Shown one piece after another: positions 44,170 to 54,792 of a stretch of DNA of 64,000 nt. The first letter of the stretch is position 1. Every line of letters starts with the position of its first letter. Source of the stretch: Anolis sagrei (Eukaryota; Chordata; Lepidosauria; Squamata; Anolidae); the NCBI RefSeq assembly GCF_037176765.1, contig NC_090021.1, positions 147,307,074-147,371,073 of the forward strand, in the 5' to 3' direction. Made by a program: the position numbers and the translations under genes. The notes under the pieces are model-generated. The model ran no database searches, had not been told where the DNA came from, and was given only the letters and a program-made list of their open reading frames with translations.

Positions 44170-47100
44170 GTAAGTGCTAAAGTGATTGAGGACTTGGCCT
44201 GTAAGAATTACTGTATTACCAAGAGAAATAAGGTTGCAGAAGAAAAGGAAAACACTAGCACTGCATCTGATTTGCAAACACTGATGTCTCCTCCACATTA
44301 TAGCATGTTGATATCACATTTCATACCATGGCTGCATCATACAGAATCATGAAATTTATAATTTCAGGAAGTACAGCTAGTCTTTCACATTCACTAACAT
44401 TAGGCACAGGTTTCCTGCAAAAGTGTGTGTGGGGGGGGGGGGGGATGTTCAAAGCTGTTTTTGCCTCAGATGCATCTCTAAAGAAAAATAAATACAAAAA
44501 CTACAGATTGCAAATCACAATTTCTATATTACAGGAAATTCTTCATTAAACGTAACATGGGAACATTAAAATGATTAATTAGTAACTGTTTATAAATGAA
44601 AGATTGCTTATCAATATTTTGCCAACACAATGAAATTTAAACTTCCAAAATAACAATTACTATATACCAGGAGATTCTTCATAAGTACACGACATCAGAA
44701 ATAGTAACTCAAATATTGTTAAATGTAATATAATAAGATTTCAGCTTCCAAAATAACAATTTCTATGTTGTAGAAGGTTCTTCACCAATATATAACATCA
44801 GGAACAGTAACACAACAAGGTCTGCCTGGGATAGTGCAAAACAGCTTAGCATATATAAGGCCAAGGAACTGGAAGAAGTGCAGAGAACAGAGCACACAAC
44901 ACTTGGCAATACTAATACAACAATACTGTACACATCTATTTACAGTTAGCATCTCTAAGGACCTCTTCACACATACCCTGTTTTTGGCAGCACAATCGTA
45001 TTTTTAGTCTTCAGCCATGGATAGCTCCCATCACGACCCAGATAACTACTTCCGGGGCAGTTCCATGGCTGAAGTGCTACCATTGCCAAAAAAATGGCAA
45101 TGGCAGACAATGATCTTTGCATAAGGAAAGATGGGTCGAGCCTCTGAAAACAAGCCTTCCCCATGTGATGAGGAAGGGAGAAGCCATGATGGAATGGGCC
45201 ATGGGGCAGCAGAGTCCCTATGCCTCCTGAGCGCCCACCGACTTAACTTCAATCCTACTTAATACAAATCTAGTTTGAGATAAACCCAGTCCTTGGTGCA
45301 CCTGGCAGGTGGTAGTGGTGGTAGTGGTGGTGGTAGTGGTGGTAGTGGTGGTGGTGGTGGAGGTGGAGGAGGAGGAGGAGGAGGAGGAGGAGGAGGAGGA
45401 GGAGGAGAACTACTACTTTATTTTATATCCCACCTCCATCTCCCCAAAGGGACTCAAGGCAGCTTACACATGGGATAAAATGTCCACAGAACATCAAAAC
45501 AAAAACAAAATTATCCATTAAAAACAAAAAAACACGATTAAAATAAAACATTTCAAAGCATAACAATCAAATAAAATACAATCAAATAAACATAAGGGTA
45601 TAAAACAGCAGCATTAAAACTCATTCAAACAATACACAACAAAAAGCAATGATCAGAATACGAAAGTGGGAATGATTAAGGTATAAAGAAGTCCGGGCCT
45701 GGGATAGTGCAAAACAGCGTAGTACATATAAGGCCAAGGGACTGGAAGAAGTGCAGAGAACAGAGCACACAACCCTTGGCAATACTAATACAACAGTACT
45801 GTACACATCGATTCACAGTTAGCTCCATTGGTCTCAGCATGGCTTTCTCCCAAGTAAGTTCATATAGAAATATAACCCAAATCGTTTACAACAACAATGG
45901 TTATGGTTATTAATCAAAACCTCTGTAAGAATTCCAACAGGATAAACCTACACACGTCTACTAAAGCTGCTACTCTTATTTTGGAACCTGCGACAGAAAG
46001 GTCAAAAGTACCTTTCCTTATAGTTGGCAGCAAAACTACAGTGAATAAATAACAATTTGCTCTCCTTTAATGTCACCCCAAATATCTACTACCTGAAACT
46101 GACAGCTGTACTCAACAGTAAAAAGCCTGGCCCTGTTTAAAATTAAGTTTTCTTAATCACTGTTTTCCTTCTAGGGTTCTACTAATTCATTCTGACTCAT
46201 CTAGAAATGAAGCTAATAAAGTAGAAAATATTCAAGTTGTCTATGATCAAAATGTTGCTGTTTTTGTGTGCCTTCACGGTATTTCTGACAGCAGTCCTAA
46301 GGCATCCCTATCATGAGGATGTCTTAACAAGATTTCTTCAGAGGGGACAGAGAAAGTGTCACCAACTGGGTTACCATGGCCAGCAAGAGTTCAAACCCTG
46401 ATAATCAGAAACTTAGTCCAACACTCAAATCATCATAACACACCACCAGATATTACTTCTATGTCCCCTGCCCTTTCTTACCTCTTGGAGGACAAAGTTG
46501 CATGTATCCCATAGACTATCCTGCACTTGCTAAACTAATCATCCAGCAAGGAGAGGAATGAGGTCTAAGTACCAGTGCTGGCATAAGATTAAGATAGCTG
46601 TCCAGACAGCTTCTCTACATGGGTAAGAGAGGGGAACCATCTTGTCCAGTGCCATAGGTCTAAAACTGCTTGGGCCAAGCCTAGTCAATATTATCTAAAG
46701 TTTCCATTGCCTAACAGGATTGCATGTTAATCTGTCATTCTCTTTCCTAGTTCAGGAGGACTGGATCAAAGACCTGCCTAGACTCTCTTCACTTCATCTA
46801 ACAAATATGAGGAGGCTGAGAAGCCTTGAGTCCACTGTCTTCCAACATGTGCTGCATCTGAAAGAACTGGACTGTCGAGACTCTCCTGCACTAAGTTTGG
46901 TGGAAACAGAATCTTTTAGACATACACCTCATCTGGCTTTCCTTCTGCTCCAAAAGTAAGTGTCCCTGCATGTGATCAAGGCTACAGTTAAATCAAAGGG
47001 CTCTGCCTAAAGTAGTGCTCACAACTCTTCCTTGCTATGCATGAGTGGATATTTAAAGGGTTGTTTTAAAGGGAGGCAATATCTGAGATATTATTATGAC

Positions 47101-50100
47101 ACCCAATATGTTGGTGCTTTAAAGGTGGGATGCTGTGGATGTAGCATATCTTGATTTCAATAGGGCCTTTGACAAGATTATTGTGATCTTCTTGCAAACA
47201 AATTAGTAAAATGTGGGCTAGGCAATGCCACTGTTAGGTGGACCTGCCATTGGTTAAGCAACTGAACCCAAAGGGTGCTCACCAATGGTTCTTCTTCATC
47301 CTGAAAAGAAGTAACTAGTGGACTGCCACAGGGTTCGGTCCTGGGTCAAGTACTGTAAAACTTCTTTTTTGATTACTTTGATGAAGAGTTAGAAGGTGTG
47401 ATCATTAAGTTTGCAGATGACACCAATTTAGGAGAGATAGATAAAACTCCAGAGGACATCAGAATTCAAAATGACCTCAACAGATTAGAGGGCTGGGCCA
47501 AAACTAACAAAATGAAAATCAATAAAGAAAAATGTAGAATACTACACTTCGGCAGAAAAAAACAAAGAGCAGTTCCAGGATGATTGATGCCTGGCTCAAC
47601 AACGGTCCATGTGACAAATATCTTGAAGTCTTCATGGACAAGTTGAACATGAGCCAACAGTGTGACACAGCAGCTTAAAAAGCCAACGGGATTTTGGGCT
47701 GCCTCAAAAGGGGTATACTGTCTAGATCGAGGGAAGTCATGGTGCCTTTCTATTCTGCTTTGATTAGACCTCATCTGGGATAGAATCATAGAATTATAGA
47801 GTCATAGAGTTGGAAGAGACCTTGTGGACCATCCAGTCCATCCCCCTGCCAAAAAGCAGGAAAATAGTATTCAAAGCACCCCTGACAGATGCTTTGTCTA
47901 ATTGGATACTGTGTCCAATTCTAGCACCACAGTTTAAAGGAGATATTAACAAGCTGGAAAGTGTCCAGAGGAGGGTAACTAAAATGATCAAAGGTCTGGA
48001 GATCATGAATCCCTCTGAGGAGCAACTTAAATACCTCAGGATGTTTAGCCAGCAGAAGAGAAAGTTGATAGGAGACATGATAGCCATGTATAAATATGTA
48101 AAAGGGTGTCATAAGAAAGAGAGAACAGGCTTGTTTTCTGCTGCCCTGGAGACTAGCTGCCTCATCATATTAAGGCTTTAATTCAGACAGTCTCGTTCTT
48201 CTTGAGTGAACAAAATTCTGGGAAATTTAGTATGGAAAGATGGGAACACCTGCAACAGATAATTCAAAAGGCCCCGCCCAAAACTATATTCCCCAGAATT
48301 CTGCTCTCTTCAAAGACCGGAGCTGCCCACGTTAAAGCCCCAATGTGATTATGCTGTTGGACTCAGAGTAATGGGTTCAATGACAGATTCCACCTGAACA
48401 TTAGGAAAAACTTCCTGACTGTGAGAACTGTTCAGCAGTGGAACTCTCTACCTCGGATTTGGTGGAAGTTCCTTCCTTGGAGGCTTTTAAACAGTCGCAG
48501 GATTTCCATCTGTCATAGGTATTTTGATCGTGCTTTTCCTGCATGGCAAGGTGTTGGACTGGATGTCCCATGTGGCCTCTTGCAACTCTGATTATCTAAC
48601 TGGATATCTCAAGATTTTAGATATTGATAAAAGAGGGAACCTGCGCATATAAAATTAAATGAATGTGCAATTTTCTGAGTATGAGTACAACTTACATCTG
48701 TATTTTGAATGATAGTATTTGTGCACAACTAGAGAGTCCAAATGCTCCATTCAGTTCCAACCAGAATTTCCATACAGGTCCTATGAAATATAATTTGAAT
48801 TCGTCTATTGAGACAGGGGAGGCAGATTTTATATTTTTGGAATCTAGAACACTGCTTCTTAAACTTTGGGTCCTGACCCCAAATGTTGGATGTTAGGGTC
48901 CCAAAACATTTTTTTGCTGAATGTCGCCTAGTGGCTGTTTTTGAAATTTACATGAATTTCTTGCACAGTGTTTACAATAGACTCTGTAGAAAATACTACC
49001 ACTGTACTCCACAAAAAGGAAAATCAGCCTGTTAACAAGCCTTGCAAATGTGGATTTATTACCAGCAAATGTTTAATTTTATATGTCTTTTATATACCCT
49101 ACCTACCTGGGGTCACATAAACATTTCTTGGGGTCCTGAGTGAGAACGTTTAAGAAGCCCTGTTCTAGAGCATGAATGGAAGATCTGCAGACTTTTTCAA
49201 AAATTATATATATGTCAACCCCCCCCCCCCCCCAGATAAAACTCCATTCTTTGATATAGAGGATTTTCTAATTTTCATATATTTGTTGACCTTTGTTTGT
49301 GTGTTTTATCATAGTTGTAACTTGAGTTCTTTGCATGAGTGGGACCTTAGCTCATCAAGCAGCCTTGTGATCAACCTCTATGGAAACCCTTTGACCTGCC
49401 ATTGTGAGATTTCCTGGCTAATTGCCAGGCGAGACAAAATAGTTCTGCAGAGGTAAGATGTATTACAAGCACAGTTCCACAGGCTTTATGATTTCTCAAA
49501 TATTGACACAGAAGATTAGTCTTTGAACTTTATAAGCTCACTAGTGTATATACCTGGTGTTGCCTTGGTGCTGGAGGGGCGACTGCCCCCCTGCGTTCAT
49601 CTCTTCTTTCTGTTTCCCTCCCATCATACCTTTTCCCCTTTCCTTTCTCTTCCTTTTCTCCTTCCTTCCCTCTTTTTTTGCTTTCTTCCCCATTCCATTC
49701 TTCTTTCTCTTCTCTTCATTCCTCCCCCTCTTCTTTCTCCCTTCTACAGCTCTGAGAAGGCCTATCTCAAAATCTCTTTATGGAAACATGGCTCCCTTTA
49801 TGGCTCTTTCCTTCCTTCCCCTCTTCCCCTCATACACATGTCTCCTTTCTTTTGCAGTAATATCTCAGAGGGCCACTTTGCCTAGCAATAGTCAATCTTT
49901 CACCTAGTAACAAAGGGCCACTGGATTGTCACTTAGCAACAGCCTTTGTGGGACAGACAAATCAGCTTTGAGTTTTACATATATAGATGTCAAATGATTC
50001 TTACTTATCAGACTTCTGTGAAGTTTACGTCCTGCTTTTCAAACATGTTCCACATGTTATCAGTCCATTTCGTCATAACACATCTTTTACGTTGATCTCT

Positions 50101-51414
50101 TCTATGTATCATAGGGAATTGGAAACTGTGTGCTACACAGCATCAGAAACCAAATCAGCATCCTTATCTGAATCTAAACCGTTGGCTAACTTGTATGAGG
50201 ACTGTCAAGAGAAAGAGACTGCCCATTCTACTCCACTGTCTACTCAAGGCAACACTTACAGCACATCTCTGACCATCATCTTAGACACATTGCAAGATAC
50301 CAGTGCATTGCCCCATGAATGGCACAGCCTTTCTTTTGCCCCAGAGAGCACTCCTGTGAGCCGTGGGGACACATCTCATGTGACTTTGGAAGATACAGCA
50401 AAGCAGGGTTCAACAAAGACAGACGTTCTTGCCTACAAAGAGGAAATTATCCATGGATCTACAGACATGTCACTCATCATAACAGCTCCTGCCACAACTT
50501 CATCAGCAAAACTGGGACAACTCACCACTGAGCAAAGCTTAGTAGACACAGTTGAGATAGGTAAAAGGAAACAGGATGCCACAACAGTTAATTCTATTGT
50601 CCAATTGGAAGGAACACAGCGCCACATTGTTCTTCAGAGTCCAACAACAGAACCCACAGAACAGGAAGGCTTATTTTCTCCTTATAGTACAGCACCCTCA
50701 GATCAAACCATGCCACCATGGCAAATTCCCACCAAGACAAGCGCCCAGCCAAATCTTGCCATTACTGACAATACAAATTATTATGCGGATGACTATGACT
50801 ATGAAAAAGGAGGGAAAGAAACTGTGACAAATACACTTGGGCCTTGTGACTATGATCCTTGCAGGCACCTCCAGAAACCTTGCGTTGAACTCCAAGAATT
50901 GTCTCCTTGCCTGTGCCCAGGCGTATCTGATGAATTCACCATCCCAGATCCACCAAGGCTCTGGGACGTAACCGAAATCAGGGACACCTCTGTGGAGATC
51001 CACTGGTGTGCTCCATATTCATCAGTAAGATTCTACCAGCTCGCCTATCGTCTTCAAGGCAGTACGAAGAATCACACAATTTCTGGAGAGATTTATACAA
51101 CAGCCAGGCAGTATACCCTTTATAACCTCCTGCCAGCCTCAACCTATCGGGTATGTATCATCGCTTCGAACAAAGCCGGCCCAAGTACAACAACAGACGG
51201 AAATGGTCAGAGTGCTTCTTGCAGTACATTTTCAACCAAGACCAGCTACAAATCTGTCTTTGCTGCCTTGGGTGTAACAAGCGGAGTCTTTCTCCTTGCC
51301 ACCATAATGTTGTCTGTGTGTCTCTATAGAAAATGGAGAGCTCCCCGCCTTGAGCAATATAACATGGATTTAGTCTCATATAAAAATCCTGCTTTTGATT
51401 ACTCCTTAAAATAA
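43458..51414 (+). CDS. LRRN4: LRRN4 (leucine-rich repeat neuronal 4), 4 coding exons
   Basis: Single-pass cell-surface protein of the LRR/FN3 class. Human LRRN4 is linked to neuronal memory processes and is a mesothelial marker. Coding exons are 43458-44169, 46751-46955, 49315-49452 and 50115-51414; all joints are GT-AG and in phase, giving 784 residues (human about 740). Order: signal peptide about 1-21 ([11 protein letters not shown] core), LRRs about 80-330 (for example [22 protein letters not shown]), LRR C-terminal cap starting NPLTCHC at 331-336, Ser/Thr-rich stalk about 360-565, acidic Tyr cluster 574-581, Cys segment starting [13 protein letters not shown] at 596, one FN3 domain about 628-715, membrane helix about 733-757, and a 27-residue tail ending NPAFDYSLK. 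The [10 protein letters not shown] block before FN3 separates LRRN4 from LRRN1-3. The start Met at 43458 directly precedes the signal sequence. An acceptor at 43437 shows that at least one non-coding 5' exon lies upstream. Confidence 0.92.
44510..44815. repeat. Decayed tandem repeat, about 100-140 bp units
   Basis: CTTCCAAAATAACAAT recurs at 44643 and 44744, each followed by a (GGAGATTCTTCA / AGGTTCTTCACC) and CATCAGRAAYAGTAAC block. A more diverged unit begins near 44510. In LRRN4 intron 1. Confidence 0.6.
44824..44950 (+). repeat. 127-bp repeat, copy 1
   Basis: It matches 45697-45823 at roughly 93%. It contains CATATATAAGGCCAAGG and AGTGCAGAGAACAGAGCACA. Both copies are in LRRN4 intron 1, in the same orientation, 873 bp apart. 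Confidence 0.85.
45302..45411. repeat. (GGTGGTAGT)n and (GGA)n microsatellite
   Basis: GGTGGTAGTGGT-type units pass into about 15 GGA units. Reading frames through it code only Gly, Val or Glu runs and are not genes. Confidence 0.92.
45408..45640 (-). mobile_element. L2-like LINE 3' end, minus strand
   Basis: ACTTTATTTTATATCCCACC and CCATCTCCCCAAAGGGACTC are the complement of the L2-like 3' UTR. The GGA array sits at its 3' tip. Confidence 0.7.
45697..45823 (+). repeat. 127-bp repeat, copy 2
   Basis: Partner of 44824-44950. The L2-like 3' end and the GGT/GGA array lie between the copies. Confidence 0.85.
45850..46740. other. LRRN4 intron 1, nothing recognised
   Basis: No gene, RNA or repeat family identified. 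Confidence 0.45.
46751..46955 (+). CDS. LRRN4: LRRN4 coding exon 2: LRRs
   Basis: It encodes [20 protein letters not shown] and further repeats to [11 protein letters not shown]. The acceptor is TCTTTCCTAG and the donor GTAAGT. It enters in phase 1 and leaves in phase 2. Confidence 0.92.
47783..47903 (-). mobile_element. CR1 3' tip inserted into another CR1
   Basis: ATCATAGAATTATAGAGTCA and AGAGTTGGAAGAGACC are the minus-strand CR1 3' UTR. GGATA occurs at 47778-47782 and 47904-47908, and the host CR1 text resumes after the second copy. Confidence 0.8.
48155..48358. mobile_element. MITE-like insertion in the CR1
   Basis: AAAATTCTGGGAAATTTAGT and ACTATATTCCCCAGAATTCT are inverted. CR1 coding text is interrupted before and resumes after it. 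Confidence 0.55.
48850..49162. mobile_element. hAT non-autonomous element with TCTAGA target
   Basis: Ends CACTGCTTCTTAAACTTTGG and GTTTAAGAAGCCCTG. Flanks ATCTAGAA (48842-48849) and TTCTAGAG (49163-49170) share the TCTAGA core. 150 bp upstream of LRRN4 coding exon 3. Confidence 0.82.
49315..49452 (+). CDS. LRRN4: LRRN4 coding exon 3: last LRR and start of LRRCT cap
   Basis: It encodes [14 protein letters not shown]... then [20 protein letters not shown], the classic start of an LRR C-terminal cysteine cap. The acceptor is TTATCATAG and the donor GTAAGA. Confidence 0.92.
49540..49990. repeat. Pyrimidine-rich tract within a probable old repeat, LRRN4 intron 3
   Basis: About 49600-49830 is almost purely C/T on the + strand. 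The outer parts (GTATATACCTGGTGTTGCCT; TTTTACATATATAGATG) look like ends of an interspersed element I cannot name. Confidence 0.4.
50115..51414 (+). CDS. LRRN4: LRRN4 coding exon 4: stalk, FN3, transmembrane helix, stop
   Basis: It begins [14 protein letters not shown] (end of the LRR cap), continues through a long Ser/Thr-rich low-complexity stalk, then [20 protein letters not shown] (FN3), [20 protein letters not shown] (membrane helix) and stop TAA at 51412-51414. An in-frame Met at 49987 lies in the intron and is not used, because the acceptor TATCATAG at 50107-50114 joins the preceding exon in frame. Confidence 0.93.
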
Positions 51415-51710
51415 GAAAGACAGAGAGGATGTTATGAACTTGTCACAAAGAGATAGTCTTCTCACTGTTCTCATCCTCCCACCGCTCTGCCCCCCCCTCC
51501 CCCCCAAAAAACAAACACAAGTAGAGGAGTTTAAAGGACAGAATGCAATGAGTTTTATTTTAGGAAAATAACTGATTCATCCAGGTTGTTTTGGAAGGGT
51601 CATTCCCAACCAACCCCACTTTGATGCCTGTCACCTAAGACTCTCCAAAACCAGTTGTGGATGTCTGTAACCAGTAGGAAATTGTCACCTTTCACTGAGA
51701 AACAAAAGCA
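51415..51710. other. LRRN4 3' flank or 3' UTR
   Basis: Contains C and A runs at about 51490-51512. No AATAAA was identified near the stop. Confidence 0.4.
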
Positions 51711-52372
51711 GTAAATGTATTGTCGAAGGCTTTCATGGCTGGAATCACTGGATTGTTGTAGGTTTTTCCGCTCTATATGGCCATGTTCTAGAGGCATTTT
51801 CTCCTGACATTTCGCCTGCATCTATGGCCACATGAAAGGCACTGCAGACTACTTCAACCAGAGAAGCCAGCCATAGCAGAGCACCTGATGAACTAACCTA
51901 GACACAGCATATTATTTGAGAACACAGAAATGCTGGACCACTCTCACAACCACCATGTCAGACTACACAGAGAAGCCATTGAAATCCACAAGCATGTGGA
52001 CAATTTCAACAGAAAGGAGGAAACCATGAAAATGAACAAAATCTGGCTACCAATATTAAGAAACTCTAAAATTACAACAGCACAAACAACAGAGAGTAAA
52101 CAATCAGGCACATCTCAACAAAAAAATTCCCCCAGGTACTGCCAAGCCATCAAATGCTAATTAAGGTGGTCAGTTGAAACATTCACACCTAGCTCCAGCA
52201 GACAAGAGTCCTTTGTCCCACCCTGGTCATTCCACAGATATATAAACCCTTTTTTCCTAGTTCCAACAGACCTCACTACCTCTCAGGATGCTTGCCATAG
52301 ATGCAGCCGAAACGTCAGGAGAAAATGCCTCTAGAACATGGCCATATAGCCCGGAAAAACCTACAACAACCC
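51711..52372 (+). mobile_element. Penelope-like element fragment with inverted terminal arms
   Basis: The interior encodes HHVRLHREAIEIHKHVDNFN followed by RKEETMKMNKIWLP, which resembles the C-terminal GIY-YIG endonuclease region of Penelope-like elements (REAIEIxKHxNNFNR). Left arm TTGTAGGTTTTTCCGCTCTA and right arm TAGCCCGGAAAAACCTACAA are inverted. CAGTAAATGTATT is present at both ends. Confidence 0.6.
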
Positions 52373-52606
52373 AGTAAATGTATTTTCGAAGGCTTGTAGG
52401 TTTTTTGGGCTGTATGGCTATGTTCAAGAAGCATTCTGTCCTGACGTTTCGCCTGCATCTATGGCAGGCATCCTCAGAGTTTGTGAGGTCTAATAAACAG
52501 GTCTCACAACCTCTGAGGATGCTTGCCATAGATGCAGGCGAAACGTCAGGAGAGAATACTTCTAGAACATGGCCATACAGCCTGAAAAACCTACAATAAC
52601 ACAAGC
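52373..52606. repeat. Hairpin made of two Penelope-like arms
   Basis: About 105-bp arms (CTTGTAGGTTTTTTGGGCTG... and complement ...CAGCCTGAAAAACCTACAAT) meet around TAATAAACAG at about 52489-52498. It directly follows the 51711 element. Confidence 0.75.
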
Positions 52607-52609
52607 AGT

Positions 52610-53595
52610 AAAATATCTTAATGTTAAGTTCTGACTTACTGCTTTTACTTCAAACTAGCTCTCTTGGTCATCATCAGCTCTAAACCAAATCCAAGTCCTC
52701 ATTTACTGATCAGACTATTTTGCCACTGGGATTGGGATCTGAAAAGTTAGATACACTTGGAGGCTTGAGTATGAGCAACAGCAGGTCATTCATTCTTTGG
52801 GCAATACCATCATCAAAAACCATTCCTGAAAGTCTAGAGTCAATGTCATCTGAAATCATACAGGAGGACCTAGAGCTTCCTAGAGAGACAATAATAATTA
52901 AATTGGTCAATAATCTTGGGTATATACATCAATAATCAAATCTGTAAATGTGGGAGGCTGTGCATCCCTCCCCCTCCAGTTTCCAAGTAAGGACTACTAT
53001 ACAGGGAAAACATGTCTACCCTATACATATACACACAGGAAGAAATCCTACTGGTTTCACTGGTACTTATTTCCAGGTAAATGTGTATAAGGTATGGCAA
53101 CTTAACGCATCAAATCCTGAACATCCTGATTGGAAAGCACATGCCACTGATCTTTAATTTTTTTAAAACCTACTATCTATTAAGAAGTAAGAATGACTTG
53201 CACCACAATCCTCGTTTGAGAGCAAAATATTTTACACAACTACCTTTTTTTGCAGTTTGGTTTTAATGTCAATTGGAAAGAAAATGAAGGGACATATTTT
53301 AAAAAAATTATAGCATTTCTGAATCAAAAGCTGTTGCCCTGAATTCTTCCCAGTTTGCACTGCGATATTATGAGCTGAACTTTTCAATTTGCTCACTGCA
53401 CAAAGTAGATATACACATAAAATATTGCGACTGGTTAGAACTGTGTCATGCTTAGTGTTTGTGTGAACCTTTGTGTCTTCTATTAAATGCATCTTGTACT
53501 ATATTAAAGAACTAATTTTATAATAATGGTTTAGAAATGTGGGGCTATTTCAGTCTTGTGAAATTTCCTCAAAACATGGCAAAATGAGAAAGAAC
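52610..53595. other. Intergenic, nothing recognised
   Basis: No gene, RNA or repeat family identified. Confidence 0.4.
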
Positions 53596-53680
53596 GGGTA
53601 TATGTGTGTATGTGAGTGTGTGTGAGAGGATATATTTGGTATATGTGTGCGTGCACATGTATATACATATGAGGTATATA
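53596..53680. repeat. TG/TA-rich microsatellite
   Basis: Imperfect GTGTATGTGAGTGTGTGT and TATGTGTGCGTGCACATGTA runs. Confidence 0.7.
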
Positions 53681-53685
53681 TATTT

Positions 53686-54186
53686 TAAGTCCAGTTGTGT
53701 CTGGTTCTGGTGGTTGGTGTTCATCTCCATTTATAAGCCGAAGAGCTGGCATTATCCATAAACACCTCCAAGGTCATGTGGCTGGCATGATTGCATAGAG
53801 TGCTGCAGGCCCGTAGCCAGGATTTCAATTCGGGGGGGGGGGGTGAGTTTGATTTGGGGAGGGGGCTGAGGATCTACCCTAGCAAACCTTTTGTATCGTT
53901 ATCCCATTACGTCCATGCATATGGAATATATTGAGCATGGTGATCAGACCATGATATGAATAAACATAACAGTTTAAATAATGTACCAGTCCCCGCCCCC
54001 CTGGCTATATGCCTGGAATGCTGTTACCTTCCCGCTGGAGTGGTATCTATTGATCTACTCACATTTGCTTGTTTTCAAACTGTTGGAATTGGTTGGCAGA
54101 AGCTGGGGCTAACAGTGGGAGCTCACCCCACTCCTCCGGATATGAACCTGTGACCTTTTGGTCAGCAAGTTGAGCAGCTCAGGTAT
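53686..54186 (-). mobile_element. Sauria-type SINE split by a hAT element
   Basis: The BovB-like end and body lie at 53686-53805 and the tRNA-like head at 54016-54186 (GGCTAACAGTGGGAGCTCAC; TATGAACCTGTGACCTTTTG). The two halves join exactly if the 53806-54015 insert is removed. Confidence 0.85.
53806..54015. mobile_element. hAT element nested in the SINE
   Basis: Ends CAGGCCCGTAGCCAGG and CCTGGCTATATGCCTG. Flanks GAGTGCTG (53798-53805) and GAATGCTG (54016-54023) match at 7 of 8. A G run lies at about 53833-53842. Confidence 0.85.
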
Positions 54187-54189
54187 ATG

Positions 54190-54657
54190 ACTGTTGTAAG
54201 CACACTGAGACACAATGGGGTAAACAGGAATTCTGTGGCAGAAAATCCAAAAGACCCCGCTCTAATTCTCACTTCAGAATACTGGGGTTGACCTCATTAA
54301 GGCCTCAATGTGATGGTATCTGCCTGTCTCTTTCTGGGCAGGTAGCCAGCCATGCACCAGAGGGGCTTTTTCCTTGCCCAGCCACCCAGCCAGGCATCCA
54401 CTCTGGCCTCACCATCTTCCTCGGGGCTCTTTGTGGGAAGTAAGCCCAGCCCCTTTGAGGGAGAAGTGATGCCCACAATGGAGATTTGGAACCTCTTACC
54501 AGAGTTGCTTAACTCATCCAAAGTCATAGGTCAGATGGATTTCTGTTCCTTGATCTGCCTTTCAACTGACAAGGAACAATTTGTCTTGTTTGGAATCAAG
54601 TTCCTTTTAGTAGTGAAGGTTAACTCTTTTCACCCTTTGTCATCAGTATGTCAAAGG
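54190..54657. other. Intergenic, possible MITE fragment
   Basis: AATTCTCACTTCAGAATACT and CATTAAGGCCTCAATGTGAT resemble the insert at 48155-48358. Otherwise nothing recognised. Confidence 0.35.
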
Positions 54658-54792
54658 CAGTGGTTCTCAACCTGGGGTCCCCAGATGTTTTTGGCCTTCA
54701 GCTCCCAGAAATCCTAACAGCTGGTAAACTGGCTGGGATTTCTGGGAGTTGTAAGCCAAAACCATCTGGGGACCCAAGGTTGAGAACCACTG
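54658..54792. mobile_element. hAT MITE (CAGTGGTTCTCAACC)
   Basis: Near-palindrome with ends CAGTGGTTCTCAACCTGGGG and CAAGGTTGAGAACCACTG. Flanks GTCAAAGG and ATCTAAGG match at 6 of 8. Confidence 0.82.

Larger units (their letters stand above)
47120..48600 (+). mobile_element. CR1 LINE, 3' half, degraded, with two internal insertions
   Basis: It encodes [20 protein letters not shown] and [20 protein letters not shown], then [20 protein letters not shown]. It carries a minus-strand CR1 tip at 47783-47903 and a MITE-like insert at about 48155-48358. In LRRN4 intron 2. Confidence 0.88.

Noticed and set aside
45293-45521. Open frames reading as poly-Gly, poly-Val or poly-Glu
   Set aside because: They are translations of the GGT/GGA microsatellite and have no gene context.
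49523-49907. Overlapping 116- and 120-codon frames before LRRN4 exon 4
   Set aside because: They translate a pyrimidine tract and are spliced out; the exon acceptor at 50114 gives a clean in-frame join.
52948-53157. Open frames downstream of LRRN4 as an extra exon or gene
   Set aside because: LRRN4 ends properly at 51414 after the cytoplasmic tail, and these frames have no recognisable domain.
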